DNA of 64,000 nt from assembly GCF_001039355.2 (NCBI RefSeq), contig NW_019773847.1, positions 1,263,679 through 1,327,678 on the forward strand, given 5' to 3'. The notes beneath the pieces were generated by a model. It worked only from the letters and a program-made list of their open reading frames with translations. It had not been told where the DNA came from and did not search any database. The stretch comes from Lingula anatina. Its lineage: Eukaryota; Brachiopoda; Lingulata; Lingulida; Lingulidae. Every line of letters begins with the position of its first letter. Positions within the stretch are counted from its first letter, which is position 1. Both the position numbers and the translations under genes were made by a program. Below are positions 45,600 through 57,298 of the stretch, one piece after another.

Positions 45600-48010
45600 A
45601 AGCAATTTCATATTGATAATGGAGAAATTGATATGTATGCTGATGACTTTACAATTACTGTCACTACTAAATCTGTACCAGAACTAAACGTCAAATTAAA
45701 TAACAGCATGGTGTTTTGGTGTGGTGCAGGGAAAATTATATGGTACCAAATACGAAAAAAAAAAAAAAAAAGCAATGATTAGAACAACTAGACAAAAACG
45801 TGCAAAAAATACCAAAAAACTGAACAGCCATATAAAGTTATGTTAAATAGGGACATTTTAGATAATGTACAAACAGCAAAAACGCAAAGTGTATATATAT
45901 TAATGAAAATCTTAGCTGGAATGACTATGTGCACAAACTTGAAAAAAGAATTAACAGTAAACTTTCCCTTCTATCCAAACTAAAACGATACTTAACATTG
46001 GAAACAAGAAAACTGTTCTACAGACTTGACATTTAATATGGAATATTTCAGTTTTAAAGGTATACCTAGGTAAAAATGCGTTCTTTTTTCAAAAAATTCA
46101 GATCTCATAAAGGACATCTGACTGGAGAAGTGTGAAGTCAGGTGTGTCGCTGCCAATTAACTGACTACCAAGTTTGTTGCTCTGTTGCCTTGTGTAATAT
46201 GCAGGGATTTAATTGGGCAGTGCTCCTTTGGGCTGGTCAAAGCTTGGCTTTGGCGAAGCATGGTTCTGTCAAAAAAGTATCCATATATCGGCAACTACTG
46301 CATAGAAGAATTTGAAATTTTGTATGCAAACGGTCCGTTTTGCAGTGCGTAAAATGAAGTAAGCAGTGTTTTACAAAATTGTTAAGCTGTGCCAGAATGG
46401 CGCGAAAAGCAAAGATATTGCCAGACAAATTATTGTGTCAAACGGAATGGTCTATACAGTTTTATAGAGTAATGCCCAGACTGATGTACCTGCACAGAGA
46501 CCACGCCCAATGCATTGACGTCTTACCACCAGGGTACAGGACTCACTGTCCTTCAGGATATGCTGCCGCAATTAAACCATAACCACCCAGTCCGTTTTGA
46601 ATGAGAGGTAAATTGTCACCAAAACGCGTTTTTCAAGGCTCTTAGCGAACACCAAACTGGTTTCAGCAGGTTAAGATACCAGATGACCTCTGAGGAAGCC
46701 ACTGTAGACAGCATAGCAGCGTAGTCTGTTTCTCTAATGAATTGGGGACCATGACCGTTTCTGGGTAGAACACTGAAACCGCGTGGCTTTCTTTATTGGG
46801 GTCAAACTTCACCTGTACCGCTAAACTGGTCAAAACAGAGTTTACAGACATCCTGAAGAGGCCTACGACGAAACGTGTGCCACTTCTTAAGTGACCATGG
46901 TCATTGACAATGTCAGTATTTGGAGTGGATACCACATTGGTGCCAAAACACCAATGGTAGTCATCGATGAAAACCTGAACCAGATCAAATAAAGGAATAA
47001 TCTGGGAACCACTTGAACCAATTTGATAGGGGACAACTTAGGAACAATTTTAGGTTGCACGATGAGATTGCCGGTTCACACAGAGCACTTTTAATAGCAG
47101 ATAACTTACAGAACCAACAGAATGAGTAGCTACCTTGGTCATCAAATCGCCATAATTGAACCACATAGACAATATGTCGGTAGGTCATTACTCGCCGTAT
47201 CAACGGCCTGCATGTCCTACAACAAAACTGAGCCAAATTGGACAAGTTTTAACCGTTGCCTGGAATTTTATTTCAGATAAAACTCTAAAAACCTATCATA
47301 AGGAATACCTTGCGGCTTGAAACCTCTGGTAGCAGCAAGATGAGGTCAAGCGTAACAGCGACTGTTGCTGTGACTAGACACTGACATGGGGGGCCTTTGT
47401 GGGACGTGTAACTCTTTTAAAGACAATAATTTGGAAAATATGGAGATCCAAAATATCGCTTTCAATGGTTGTCGTATGACTTAAAATAGGCAATGTATTT
47501 TTGTATGCTTCACTGGCGAATTCAGTTAATGAACTGATGTCACACTGACATCGAATAGATTATCAAAAGTTATTGAAACACGATTTTAATCCTTATTTTC
47601 ATTTATCAGTCAGCAAAATAGGAAAAAAACTGATGAATTATGATTTGGAAAAAATATTCCATATTAAATGTCAAGTCTGTATAATGCACATATACTACTG
47701 TACCACATCTGGATTACTGCTCCAGTATAGAGCAGCTGTGCAAAACTAGAAAATATATACAAACTTCACAAGCGTGGAGCAAGAATCATTCTCGATATCC
47801 CAGAAAAAGAAGCCAAGAAATATCCAACAATTGAACTATTCAAGAAACTAAAATGTCAAACAATCTATAAACGGATAGAATTTAAGAAAGACACATTAGT
47901 TTTTAAATCTTTAAATGGACTCTCACCTATATACGTTATAAAGACTTACTGGGAATTACAACCATAGACACTACAGGCAGAATCACCCGATCAAATAATA
48001 AGGGAAATAT
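45600..48010 (+). mobile_element. LINE reverse-transcriptase C-terminal remnant, interrupted by a Tc1-like element
   Basis: Left part: MYADDFTITV (the YADD catalytic box of reverse transcriptase) near 45635, an A-tract at 45760, then INENLSWNDYVHKL and INSKLSLLSKLKRYL. Right part, after 47681: VPHLDYCS, LHKRGARIILDIPEKEA, IELFKKLKC and VFKSLNGLSPIYV. These are successive conserved blocks of the RT thumb and downstream region of Jockey/CR1-type LINEs, in the correct order and in the same orientation on both sides of the insert. Frameshifts and stops make it a pseudogene. Confidence 0.82.
46019..47681 (+). mobile_element. Tc1/mariner-like DNA transposon, degenerate, copy 2
   Basis: It begins TACAGACTTGACATTTAATA and ends with the inverse, TA at each side, 1663 bp. 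It matches copy 1 (34583-36248) in reverse orientation along its length. Transposase traces on the plus strand include HRALLIADNLQNQQN, where Tc1 proteins have the catalytic-domain segment before LPWP..SPDLNP. Many stops are present. It is inserted inside the LINE remnant at a TA. Confidence 0.82.
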
Positions 48011-48878
48011 CTTTTTACCAGTGGCAGACGTAAGACATACTAACTAAAGGCCCAATATGGACCTTGATTAAAAAATGGAACTGCCTACACTCTGAAATAA
48101 AAAACTCCAAAGACTTGGATACTTTTAAAATATTGTTTTTAAAAAACCAAAAGTAAATTTTATGTATACAACTTTATGTCTCCTTGATCTAAGCTGACGT
48201 AATAGGATTTGTCATTTAAAAGAATGGAACAAACTCAAGTGTGATGTTCGAAATGTGGCCGATGATGGCCGCGTTTATTGGAGTTCCCATTAATAATAAA
48301 AAGAAATGAAGCATATTAATAATAAACATTGAATAATATTGATAAATGATACAAACATAATGTGTGCGCCTGAAGTATCTACATTTTAAATATAATTCCA
48401 AACAAAAAGTGCACACATTTCAAATTGTGGGGTTGCAAAGAGGCCAACAACTATTAAGTCAAGTAGCTTTAGGATTTTTACTAACATAATGGCTTCTGTT
48501 TTATTCTTATTACTTTTGTTATTCTAAATCATTTCATTTTAAACTCATTGCCATTTTAATTTCATAAAATTATTCAATAACACAATATTTCATTTTAACC
48601 CCCTAGAGGGCCATGTGTAAGATAAGTGTGTGCATTTAACATGTTTTACCCTCTATAAATAAAGTTTATTATTATAACTATTTTTATTATAACGTAGGCG
48701 TATGATTTCTCGAGTACAATTTAAGTAATATATATTCTGACTTTTTTGCCCTTATCAACCTTCCTCTAGTTCCACCTAGGATTTGTCTATTGTCTATTTT
48801 GGCATAACTTTAAGGTGCTTTCACTCACAAGATTGAGGAGGATAGTGCCAAGATGGTTATTTTTCGGTCTCTTAGACT

Positions 48879-49088
48879 GGGTTCCCACAGATTTAGATCG
48901 ATCCATCTGGATCGACCTAATTTCCTGGGGGTTCACGCTAAATTGCTGTCAGCCGAGCGCGCACGAAAGTTAATTACCCCCTTAGAGCTTTTAGTAGGCG
49001 GGACAGACATTTAAGCCGGCTAACCTGACAGCAATCTAGTGAGACTCCCCATGGGGATAGATCGATCTATAAATCTGCGGGAATGCAG
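48879..49088. mobile_element. MITE with CCCACAGATTTAGATCGATC-type ends
   Basis: The left end gttcccacagatttagatcg pairs with the right end cgatctataaatctgcggga inverted. It stops at the 3' end of sulfotransferase gene 1, whose stop codon is at 49091-49093. A related copy lies at 14572-14833. Confidence 0.75.
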
Positions 49089-49090
49089 TT

Positions 49091-52000
49091 TTACAGGAAT
49101 TCGTAACCAATTTTCTTGGCGTAGATAGTGTCTGTAAGCCTTTCGTTAATGAATCTGTTGAACTCTTCGTTTTGTGCAACAGTAAAGTGACGTTTCCAAT
49201 CTTCACTCTCGCCTAAAAATAGTAAAATAAATAAAAAAAGAATAACGAACTTCACAACGTAACTGAATAGTTTCACTTAGAGAAAATTTTCAAAAACAAA
49301 GTAATGGTGAAAATATCACTCCTTTAGTAAGACCGCCATGGGTCATTTTAATTCAATTTTATACTTTTTGAAAAAAATATTTCAACGTTTAGACTATAAG
49401 ATATTCAACAAACATCGTTAATACTTGCTGATAAATGGATTTTAGTAGTTGAAAAGGAGTTTATGCAACTTCCTGGAAGTCTTCTATATATTCTATTTAT
49501 AAAATGCCAAGACCCGTTCCCACTAACCTTTCCTGAATACTCCTGATGACTCTGCTCTCCATAGAAAGCTATCTTTGCCAGACAATTTCCCTTCCTTCAT
49601 GCTGTCAAAGGAACAAAGACGAGTAACATCGTCGTAAAATTCATCCGAACGTGATACTTCAAGAAACTCGGCAATATGTTGAACTTCTTTCCTTAAGTCC
49701 TGAAATTCCGAAAAAATATGCCACGTGGGTAAAAACTGATGATGAAAAAATTGAAATGTTTTGCGACTATATATTATTATTTTACGATAATGATGTGTAC
49801 TTCTTAAATTCTTACTCGTGTACGTGTAAGTAATGGCGTGGAAGTGAGCTTCTCTCACATCTTGTGGCCATTGTTTTGCTCTTTGCCAACTTTTTGCTCC
49901 ATTGTAAGGGGGATGTATAACATCTTGCAACTTCATATCTTATTACATTTCGCGATTTTATTAAATGGCTATTTTCTGTCATGGAATAAATCATCCAAAA
50001 GTAATAAAATATATGAGTAATGTCCATATGAACTTGCAGCCACCAGGAATAAAGACGGATCATCATTGAAAATTGAAATAATATTTTAAGTAATTTATCT
50101 TCAAGTGTAACTGATAAAACAGTTCAAGTGGACTATAATCACTGCACTCAACCGCAGCTAAAACCAGTGCTAGTATTTCAATGTCTTAGCCCACAATGAT
50201 TAAAACCATCGATACAGCTCCGGTCATCTGTTGCACTTTGTGTTTAGTTTATAAGCCAAAGACATCCTAAATTTGCACTATCCCCTGCCATTTCCTCCAT
50301 AAACACAATTATTTACCATAACAGTTGTTTTAATTAGCCATTACAAGCCAAGACGTAGAATTTACTTATACAATTCGATGAAGTGTGGAAAAGAACAGAA
50401 AACGAACCTTTTTCAAGTCCTCAAATTTGAGAATAAGAGCGTTGGATTTGCCGTCCAAAAGAGACAACCAAGACTCTGTATGGTTTATCCAGTCTCCGTA
50501 TTCATCTAAATAACAATATTATTGATAATACATAAAACAATTTGTAACTCAGGTGGGAAACAGATACTATGTAGTCCTTTTCTAAATGACTACAACGATC
50601 CTAACTTGGTTTAATCGACAGTGGAAGAGGCATTTCACAGGATTTCCACCTAGTTACCGTAAGGTAAAGATTTGCCCACTGTTTACAGATAAACATCAAG
50701 ACAAAGAAATTTACAACTAATAGTTCCAACAGCTTTTAGGTGCATGAAAGTCCGATATTCAACTATAACAAATATGAGGATTTAGGAGGGCGATTTATCA
50801 ATTTGAATATATAATCAAGGTCAAATATTTTTATGGATGCAATAATTTCATTTATTTTAATCCAGTTTTTAATATCTTAAATCCGAATACATTAACTCTT
50901 ACTTTACATGTCTTCATTGTTGCTTAAGAAAGGCATCTATTATTGATAATTCAAAAGATTATAACGTACTTTTCTTCTCAAGAAAGACAGACAGGAACCC
51001 AGCCCACGTTCCTCTTTCATACTCGTTCTGTTTTATCCCCTTCGTGTGGTGAAAATAAGACACAACCGCATCCTTGGGATGTCTCACTGTAAAAATCAAC
51101 TTGGACTTCTCCAGCGCTTCTTTTGGGAAGTAATCAGGGGCTGCGTGGGTGTTTAATACTCGTGGTGATGGTATGGGGTCTACTTCAGCGTTTCCCACAA
51201 AGTCGGGGTACATTGCAGTAACCTTGGATTGTTGTAACAGCTCGGCTTTACCACTGACTAGCATACTGCATATCTCCCAACACCAGTGAGTCCCTGTATG
51301 CATAATATAATACAATGCACGTTATTTTTTTTTTACATACGGTATAGTATAAATAGCCGCACACACACACTTAGCATAAGCTTACACACTCATCATTACC
51401 TCATGCTTGGGATGTCTAACCGTAAAGATCAGCATGGGATTCTCTGTGGATATAGCGTGTTCTTTTACTGTCCGCGTGGGTAATGGTATGTAGTTTCCCA
51501 CAGCGTTGGAGTACACTCAGTAGCAGTGACTGTGGATTTTCGGCTTTGTCACTGTCTAGCATACCACATATCTCCCGACGTTAACACGAGTGTGTGCCTA
51601 CAATCATTATTAATAACTTTCTCATTATAAACAGGCGTTTGGAAATATCTCCATCGCATGCGTTCGTCATTGCCATGCACTTTCAAATAGTAAAAAGTAA
51701 CCATTACTCTGAAACTTACAAAAATGATTCACAGGACTGAAAGACAGTTCGAGTTTTAAGCCGAGCTGGATTGGATTGTTTTTCTAAAATTTATGCATTT
51801 TTCTTTTTGTGTGTGTGTGTGTGAAAGTTATGAGTAAATATCTTATGCGCAATAAATATTAAGAACCGTAAGAACAAATAATGCTTACTTTTCTCTTTTC
51901 TTCACACAAGCAAACTATTTTATTTGCGAAGATATGCCATATATATCATCTTTTCTGTTTCAAGTACCTGATTTAGGCCAAGTGATAACCCATGTATCGT

Positions 52001-53534
52001 CAGGTCTAGCTTTGAACCGAACCAAGTCTTCCTCCAGTCGCTGTGATAACCCGGGCAATGGGGGCCAATGAAACCCAGCGTGCTCAATCATGGTTATTGT
52101 ATTGCCTTCGGCGTCTGGGACCTGAAAGCATTTCGTTTTTGTTTCTAAAAGAATACTGACATAACGTAATGGCAGTTTTAGGAATTTTCCTTTTTTGTTG
52201 TTGTTGTTGTTAAGAAAAAAATACTACTTTTGTTCACTTTTGTTTGACTGTCATTAACCATTCTAGAGTTATTGCATATCTCCATGATTTTAACTAAGAT
52301 TCCCCTTTTTATGTTCACTAACGAGTTCAAAAAGCATTAGGCCCATCGATATTGTACGCAATTTCATGCTTTGTTTGAAAAATAAAATAAACTCTATATT
52401 CTTGAATTGCAGACATTTTATCAATATCGTTGTGTTTCGTAAAAAAATCAAATATTTTCCAATTAGGTATTCTGATATCTTGATCCTCTTTGGGTGCTGA
52501 AAGTGCAGTTGCTTTTTCATCAGCAGAAGAACAGCTTGATGTGTCCGCCATTTTGTTATTTTGTTTACGGTGAGATCAAAGTCACTGATTTTCTAACGGC
52601 TGTTTCGGCTATGTCTTACCGAAAAATGATAAATGAATAACTTATTTGAACCGAGAATTAGTTAAAATATCTAGGAAGGGGTTACAGAATATTCTGAACT
52701 TCGTTACTCTAACTCTAAAACACGATTAAAGACTTTACAAGCTAGTTACGGTTGCTGTTTTCGGTTAAATCACCTTCTCTAACCTATCATTCGAACGGTT
52801 GGTTCATTGTCTGAATGAATATGTGGCCAAATACGAGGAAATAACACCCAGGGCACCGTACGGAGCCTTTGGAAAAATGGCGCGAAACGCGCAGGTTGAG
52901 CAAGATTCGTAAATAGTGGGAACCAAACGAGGAAGTAAAATCGCTGGCGATTTCTCGCGCCATTTTCGTGGCTGGAGGCTTACAACGGAGAAATGATACA
53001 TTGTTAACATGTTGTTAGAAAGCCCATTTAATGTTCTTTTTAAATATATTTTCATATTTATCATAGGGCTCAAATCTTGGAGGTTATGATGGAAAACAAT
53101 CAGTGAGGTTAGATTTTTTCCCGTTTTGGACTGTGTGAGCGGTGACCTGACTTCCCTATTTAGAAGCTGCATCATTTCTTATTCATAAATGAACAAATGA
53201 ATTTGAACTGACGCTTGTTAAATAACTTTGTAAAACGCGTGGGAGATAGTATTCATTTCAGTTAAAGTGTTTACACAACTCCCCATCAGACATTCCCGCA
53301 TGAAAACTTTTCAACGCCAAACAAAATGCATATATTGTGGACACTTCCACCGATACTTTTTCCAATTTAACAATTTTGGCATCATCTTTAGCACAAGCTT
53401 ATTACGTCTGGTGGCTTTTTAAATTCAAGAGCCCAAAACATGAACTTAAAAATATAGTCTCCATGTTTATGTCTACACTAATAAGTAAAAACATTTACCT
53501 TAATGATGTTGTCTTTGCTCCCAAGATCCATCAT
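49091..53534 (-). CDS. Cytosolic sulfotransferase 1 (301 aa, complete)
   Basis: Exons in coding order: 53534-53499, 52121-51968, 51293-50970, 50505-50408, 49699-49528, 49212-49091; 906 nt, all in frame. The length is normal for the SULT family. TWPKSGTHW (about residues 58-66) is the 5'-phosphosulfate loop of the PAPS site. His113 in LNTHAAPDYF is the expected catalytic base. Arg134 and Ser142 in RHPKDAVVSYF form the 3'-phosphate site, and RKGESEDWKRHFT near the C-terminus is the conserved PAPS-binding loop. The enzyme moves sulfate from PAPS to a hydroxyl or amine of a small molecule in the cytosol; the acceptor cannot be predicted. There is no signal peptide or TM. It is tail-to-tail with the kringle-polycystin gene and head-to-tail with the other sulfotransferases. 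Confidence 0.9.
51401..51600 (-). pseudogene. Fossil sulfotransferase exon 3
   Basis: Stretches such as cttgggatgtct, ccgtaaagatcagc, tttcccaca.cgtt and ctagcatac.catatctccc match exon 3 of both intact genes in order, but with deletions and lost frame. It lies in intron 2 of gene 1, just upstream of its functional exon 3 (51293-50970), so it is a decayed tandem exon duplication or the remnant of another gene copy. Confidence 0.75.
52327..52551 (-). CDS. Possible first exon or small ORF within intron 1 of sulfotransferase 1
   Basis: An ATGGCGGAC start, a strong eukaryotic context, opens a 74-residue frame that starts MADTSSCSSADEK and continues IPNWKIFDFFTKH. It is Ser/Asp/Lys-rich with no known domain. 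It lies on the same strand as the sulfotransferase, between its exons 1 and 2, so it could be an alternative first exon, but no convincing in-frame donor was found. Chance is possible. Confidence 0.25.
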   Translation of the reverse strand: MADTSSCSSADEKATALSAPKEDQDIRIPNWKIFDFFTKHNDIDKMSAIQEYRVYFIFQTKHEIAYNIDGPNAF

Positions 53535-54612
53535 TCGATGATCTGATACGTTATTATTACAACTCCTACTAAATCACTATTAGCTATAGTGGGAAAGAGG
53601 AAAACCTTCAGCTGGCAATATTTTATTCATAACCAGTCTGAAACTGCTCCGCCATTATATCTGCCTGAACTTTGTGCCGACCTTGTGGTGTTCAGGAATC
53701 GAGTTAATAATTGACGCGCAAGAAAAAAAAAACGTTGTGCCTCGATATGAAACCAGACAGCTTTGATGTTTTTAGACTCCAAATTCTAAACATTGTTCTC
53801 ATATGACGGTTATTTAGTGCTCGGTTATTTAGGAAAATAAGCACAAGATTCAAACGACTGTGCATGCGCGAAAAGCGCGCTTTTTGAAATAAACCAGTGG
53901 TGAAATTGACAAAGCCTGCCGGTTCTTACGGTCTGGTTTATTTAATTTAATTTGCTTTCTGATGTTGATTTGAGAAATAATATTGATTGTATGTAATAAA
54001 AAACAAATCCATTGGACTTTCCTTAGAATAACATTTACTTTGCCTTCATTGTAAGGGGATACCCTTTGTATTTATAGTGCTGTATGTGGCCCGAAGAGGA
54101 TTTTCCACCCCTCCCCCACTCTTGATAAATAAATGTGGCAGATTGAAAATGCAAAATGCATTTAAAATCGTAGAAAGGTTAATTGCAGATAATGCTGCAA
54201 GGATATTCTTATGCGAGGGCGAAATCGGCCTATGTCAATTTTTAAACTTCGTCTTCCCTGTTTGGAGCGCTAATTCTAATTTTTTGAAAGCGTGGCAATG
54301 GAACCAAACACTAAGATGCAATTTGTTATCTCGTAAAAATTGATATTATTTTATAAAAATCATAGCATGGCATATATCAAAAGGCGACTCGTTTATTATT
54401 GTGAACTTCAATAATAATAAATATAAAATATACGATATAAAAAATTCCTATGCGAGGCTAATTTATTAGCTTAATTGATTTTTTTAGAATTTGAAGGCTA
54501 AAACACCAGGGCTGCCTAGTTTCATATCGAGGCACGGCGTTTTGTTCCTGTGCTAGGAAAATATCAGATTTCGCCTCGTTTTCAAAAAGGAGTCTGACCG
54601 CTCCACGAAAAC

Positions 54613-54640
54613 ATGGCGGGAGAAGAAGGCATAGAGACAG
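54613..54640 (+). CDS. Candidate first coding exon of an unidentified gene
   Basis: An ATGGCGGGAG start encodes MAGEEGIET and then meets a strong donor (CAG|gtaaga) after 28 bp. It is on the opposite strand to the sulfotransferases. No downstream exon could be assigned; a weak possibility is the open frame after the acceptor near 55867. Treat as tentative. Confidence 0.25.
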
Positions 54641-54715
54641 GTAAGACGTACATATGTTTATACAATGACCAGTAGATCTATAGTAATAGATTTGACAGGA
54701 CAATACAGTATATGC

Positions 54716-55064
54716 TTAAAGGGATAATAACTTCGTTTTGGTCAAAAAAAAAAAAAGAATTTGCCCGGAGTAAACAACAATTTTCCCATACTTACCAATG
54801 GTTAATGAATCCATTTTTACATTCAAAGTTAGTTCCTGGTTTTTTTCTAAAAAGTTTGGTTTTTCGTTAAAATCTCTTAAGAGATTATAACAAACTACAG
54901 CCATCAATGGGAGTCACGTGATCTGAAGACAAGCTCAGATATCAGAATAATAGCTATAACTGCTGTTTTTGTGGTAAAACAGAATATATTATATTTCTAT
55001 GAGTTGTTCACAATGTTTTTATTGTGAAATAAAGATTTCATACGTAGAGTTATTATCCCTTTAA
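54716..55064. mobile_element. TTAA-flanked MITE, copy 3
   Basis: It starts TTAAAGGGATAATAACT and ends AGTTATTATCCCTTTAA. The interior is similar, in reverse orientation, to 13412-13737, including the MDSL..GKYGKIVVY-like stretch that is also recognisable near 2600. It is 349 bp with a TTAA at each end. Confidence 0.82.
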
Positions 55065-55984
55065 GTTACATTATATACACCACATGTGTATCGATTTCAC
55101 TGAGCATTTTCTGAAGTTACATTCTTCTTCCAAAATGGCCGCACACAAAGCTGCATTGCAAACATGTGTTTTTTTATGGTGCCAAATGCAGATGAAGGAT
55201 TTTTCTTCTATCTGTTTAGTTTTTTTTTTCTTCATAGTTTGACATTCATTTTTAAACATGAAAAATTTTTGGGAACTGACCAAACCTGTAACTTGGTGAT
55301 TTTCGATTTTTCCAACAAGGTGTATATTTAGCGTAATTAACCACAGTGTCGGCTGATAGCTATAATTATCATTTTATTATCGTAATTATAATAATCATTT
55401 TTTTTTCTGATATTTTTAGTACTTTAGAGAGTACTTGTCATTTTAGTCAAGTGAACTTAATGGGTCACTTTAGGCAGTATTCATAGACCAGCTGGAGTGG
55501 GAAGGAGCCATCTCATGAATCTCATGTGGTTCGTAGGCAAGACCGACTTATTATTTTATCAAAAATTAACGTCAGAAATTTTATATGTTAAAATTACATT
55601 AAGTGTAAGTAAAATAACTTGTTATTCAATTAATTCTGTGTTTTCTTATCATATTTATCATGTACGTACATCACATTCTAAAACTTATTAAATGTATTAT
55701 ATAACATGTTGCTTTCTTTGTCAATTAATTTTTCACCTCTTCCTCTTTTACTTTTCATCATGTGACTGCCAAAAGCTACGATGTCGAAAATAAAGGTTAC
55801 ATGTAAATCATTATTTATTTCCGAATCCGCAACTCTTCCCGTTAATGTACATCTTATTACATGTACCAGTGGATTCGGGCAGGCTTGATCAAGACACCAT
55901 CCCGACTTCATCTAAAAGAGATTGCAGAAGGGCAATCATTGTGCAACCGAATATCTTTACGATTTTCCAGTTTCGGCGCTCATG

Positions 55985-56015
<31 letters not shown>
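55985..56015. repeat. (TTA)n microsatellite
   Basis: Uninterrupted attatt run of about ten units. Confidence 0.9.
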
Positions 56016-56709
56016 GACGGAGAAGCTCACGTATCGTCACCGAAGACACACTATAACGAGGACATCAAGTAAATATGCATCATATACTAAGAAGATAAAA
56101 ATAGTGGTATTTCCACTGAGTTACATGTACAGTAGCATTCACGTACGAACATAGGCGTACAACTGGCGAAAAAAACCATCATAAAAAACAATCAAAAACA
56201 TGTATTTTACCCTAGAACATATCCGTGGGTGTTTTTTTATATTCTCTTTGTTAGTGCAATCTATGTATATCAAACACTACCCTATAATTCTGGATTAATA
56301 TATTTTATTGCAATTTTCCAAATATGAGACTAAATACAAAAATAATACACAAACGTTATCGTTTAATTTTTGTTATAGTCAAACTGATTACTTCACTAGA
56401 CTGATTATTACACAAACTACCTTGTTCTTGACCAACCACACACGAGACACCAAAACGCTTCAAAGACACTTCACTCACGTACTAGACTACTAGTACAGTA
56501 AGAAGGCCGTTCACAACACTACATGTATATAAACACTACATCATGACGCCCTGCATCAGTTCGTTTTATATACTTAGCACAAGCTTGTGTTAAAATATAT
56601 CGAGAACCTTTGTAATGTCATGCCAGCCTAACAATCCTCTTTCCCTCTTTTTCTCATTTAATCAAGCAATGGCCAGAGAAATAATATATATTTTCTTTGT
56701 TTCCACTAC

Positions 56710-57006
56710 CTGATCTAGGCCAATTGATAATCCACGTATCGTCAGGTCTAGCTTTGAACCGAACCAGGTCTTCCTCCAGTCGCTGTGATAACCCGGGGAA
56801 TACGGGCCAATGCAGCCCCCCATACTCAAGCAAGGTGATTTCACTGCCTTCACCGTCTGGAACCTAAAATGTTGGTTGACACTTCTAAGAACAATGTTTT
56901 CTTAAAATTCGTTATTTTGAGGTATTACTCATCTGTGTTTCTTGCTTCCTGAAAAATTTAGCGAATTTACCTTGACAATGTTGTCTTTGCTCCCAAGATT
57001 CATCAT
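56710..57006 (-). pseudogene. Orphan sulfotransferase exons 1-2 (gene 3, partial), first copy
   Basis: Exon 1 57006-56971 encodes MMNLGSKDNIVK. Exon 2 56863-56710 (154 bp) runs from VPDGEGSE to INWPRSG. Lengths and phases equal those of gene 1 exons 1-2, and both splice sites are intact. No exons 3-6 follow before gene 1. The PAPS loop reads WPRSG instead of WPKSG, so the conserved lysine is replaced. Either this is an abandoned partial duplicate or an alternative promoter/exon pair that splices into gene 1 exon 3, which has a compatible phase-1 acceptor. Confidence 0.7.
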
Positions 57007-57297
57007 CCGCTGGACAAATATATGTTTTTACAGGTATTTCCACTCCCGTAAGCTCACTATTATCTTTGAATAACAAAATCTACAAGCCTGCATTTATATC
57101 AAAATTAAGACTGCTGCGTCACGCGATGAATACGATTTTTTATGAACTTTGTGCAGATTGCAACTTAGGTCAGTAGCCCTGGGGATCAGGTATTGAGTCA
57201 ATGATCAAATAATAAGGTCGCGCGACAAGGTTATTTTCAGTTGCACTCTGGATTACGCACGCTTGCTCCGCAAGGTGTCGCCTGTGGAGGGGGGGGG

Positions 57298-57298
57298 N
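57298..57298. other. Single-N contig join
   Basis: One N follows a run of G. Sequence 56090-57211 before it recurs at 57299-58412 after it. The last ~85 bp before the N (57212-57297) have no partner and look like a poor-quality contig end. Confidence 0.85.

Larger units (their letters stand above)
53535..56709. other. Spacer between sulfotransferase 1 and orphan exons
   Basis: Contains the MITE at 54716-55064, an inverted similarity between 53735-53795 and 54485-54545, a candidate plus-strand first exon at 54613-54640 and a (TTA)n run at about 55985-56015. No sulfotransferase exons 3-6 are seen here. Confidence 0.5.

Noticed and set aside
52804-53175. 123-aa minus-strand frame in sulfotransferase 1 intron 1
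   Set aside because: No domain, no start context and no splice support; composition looks random.
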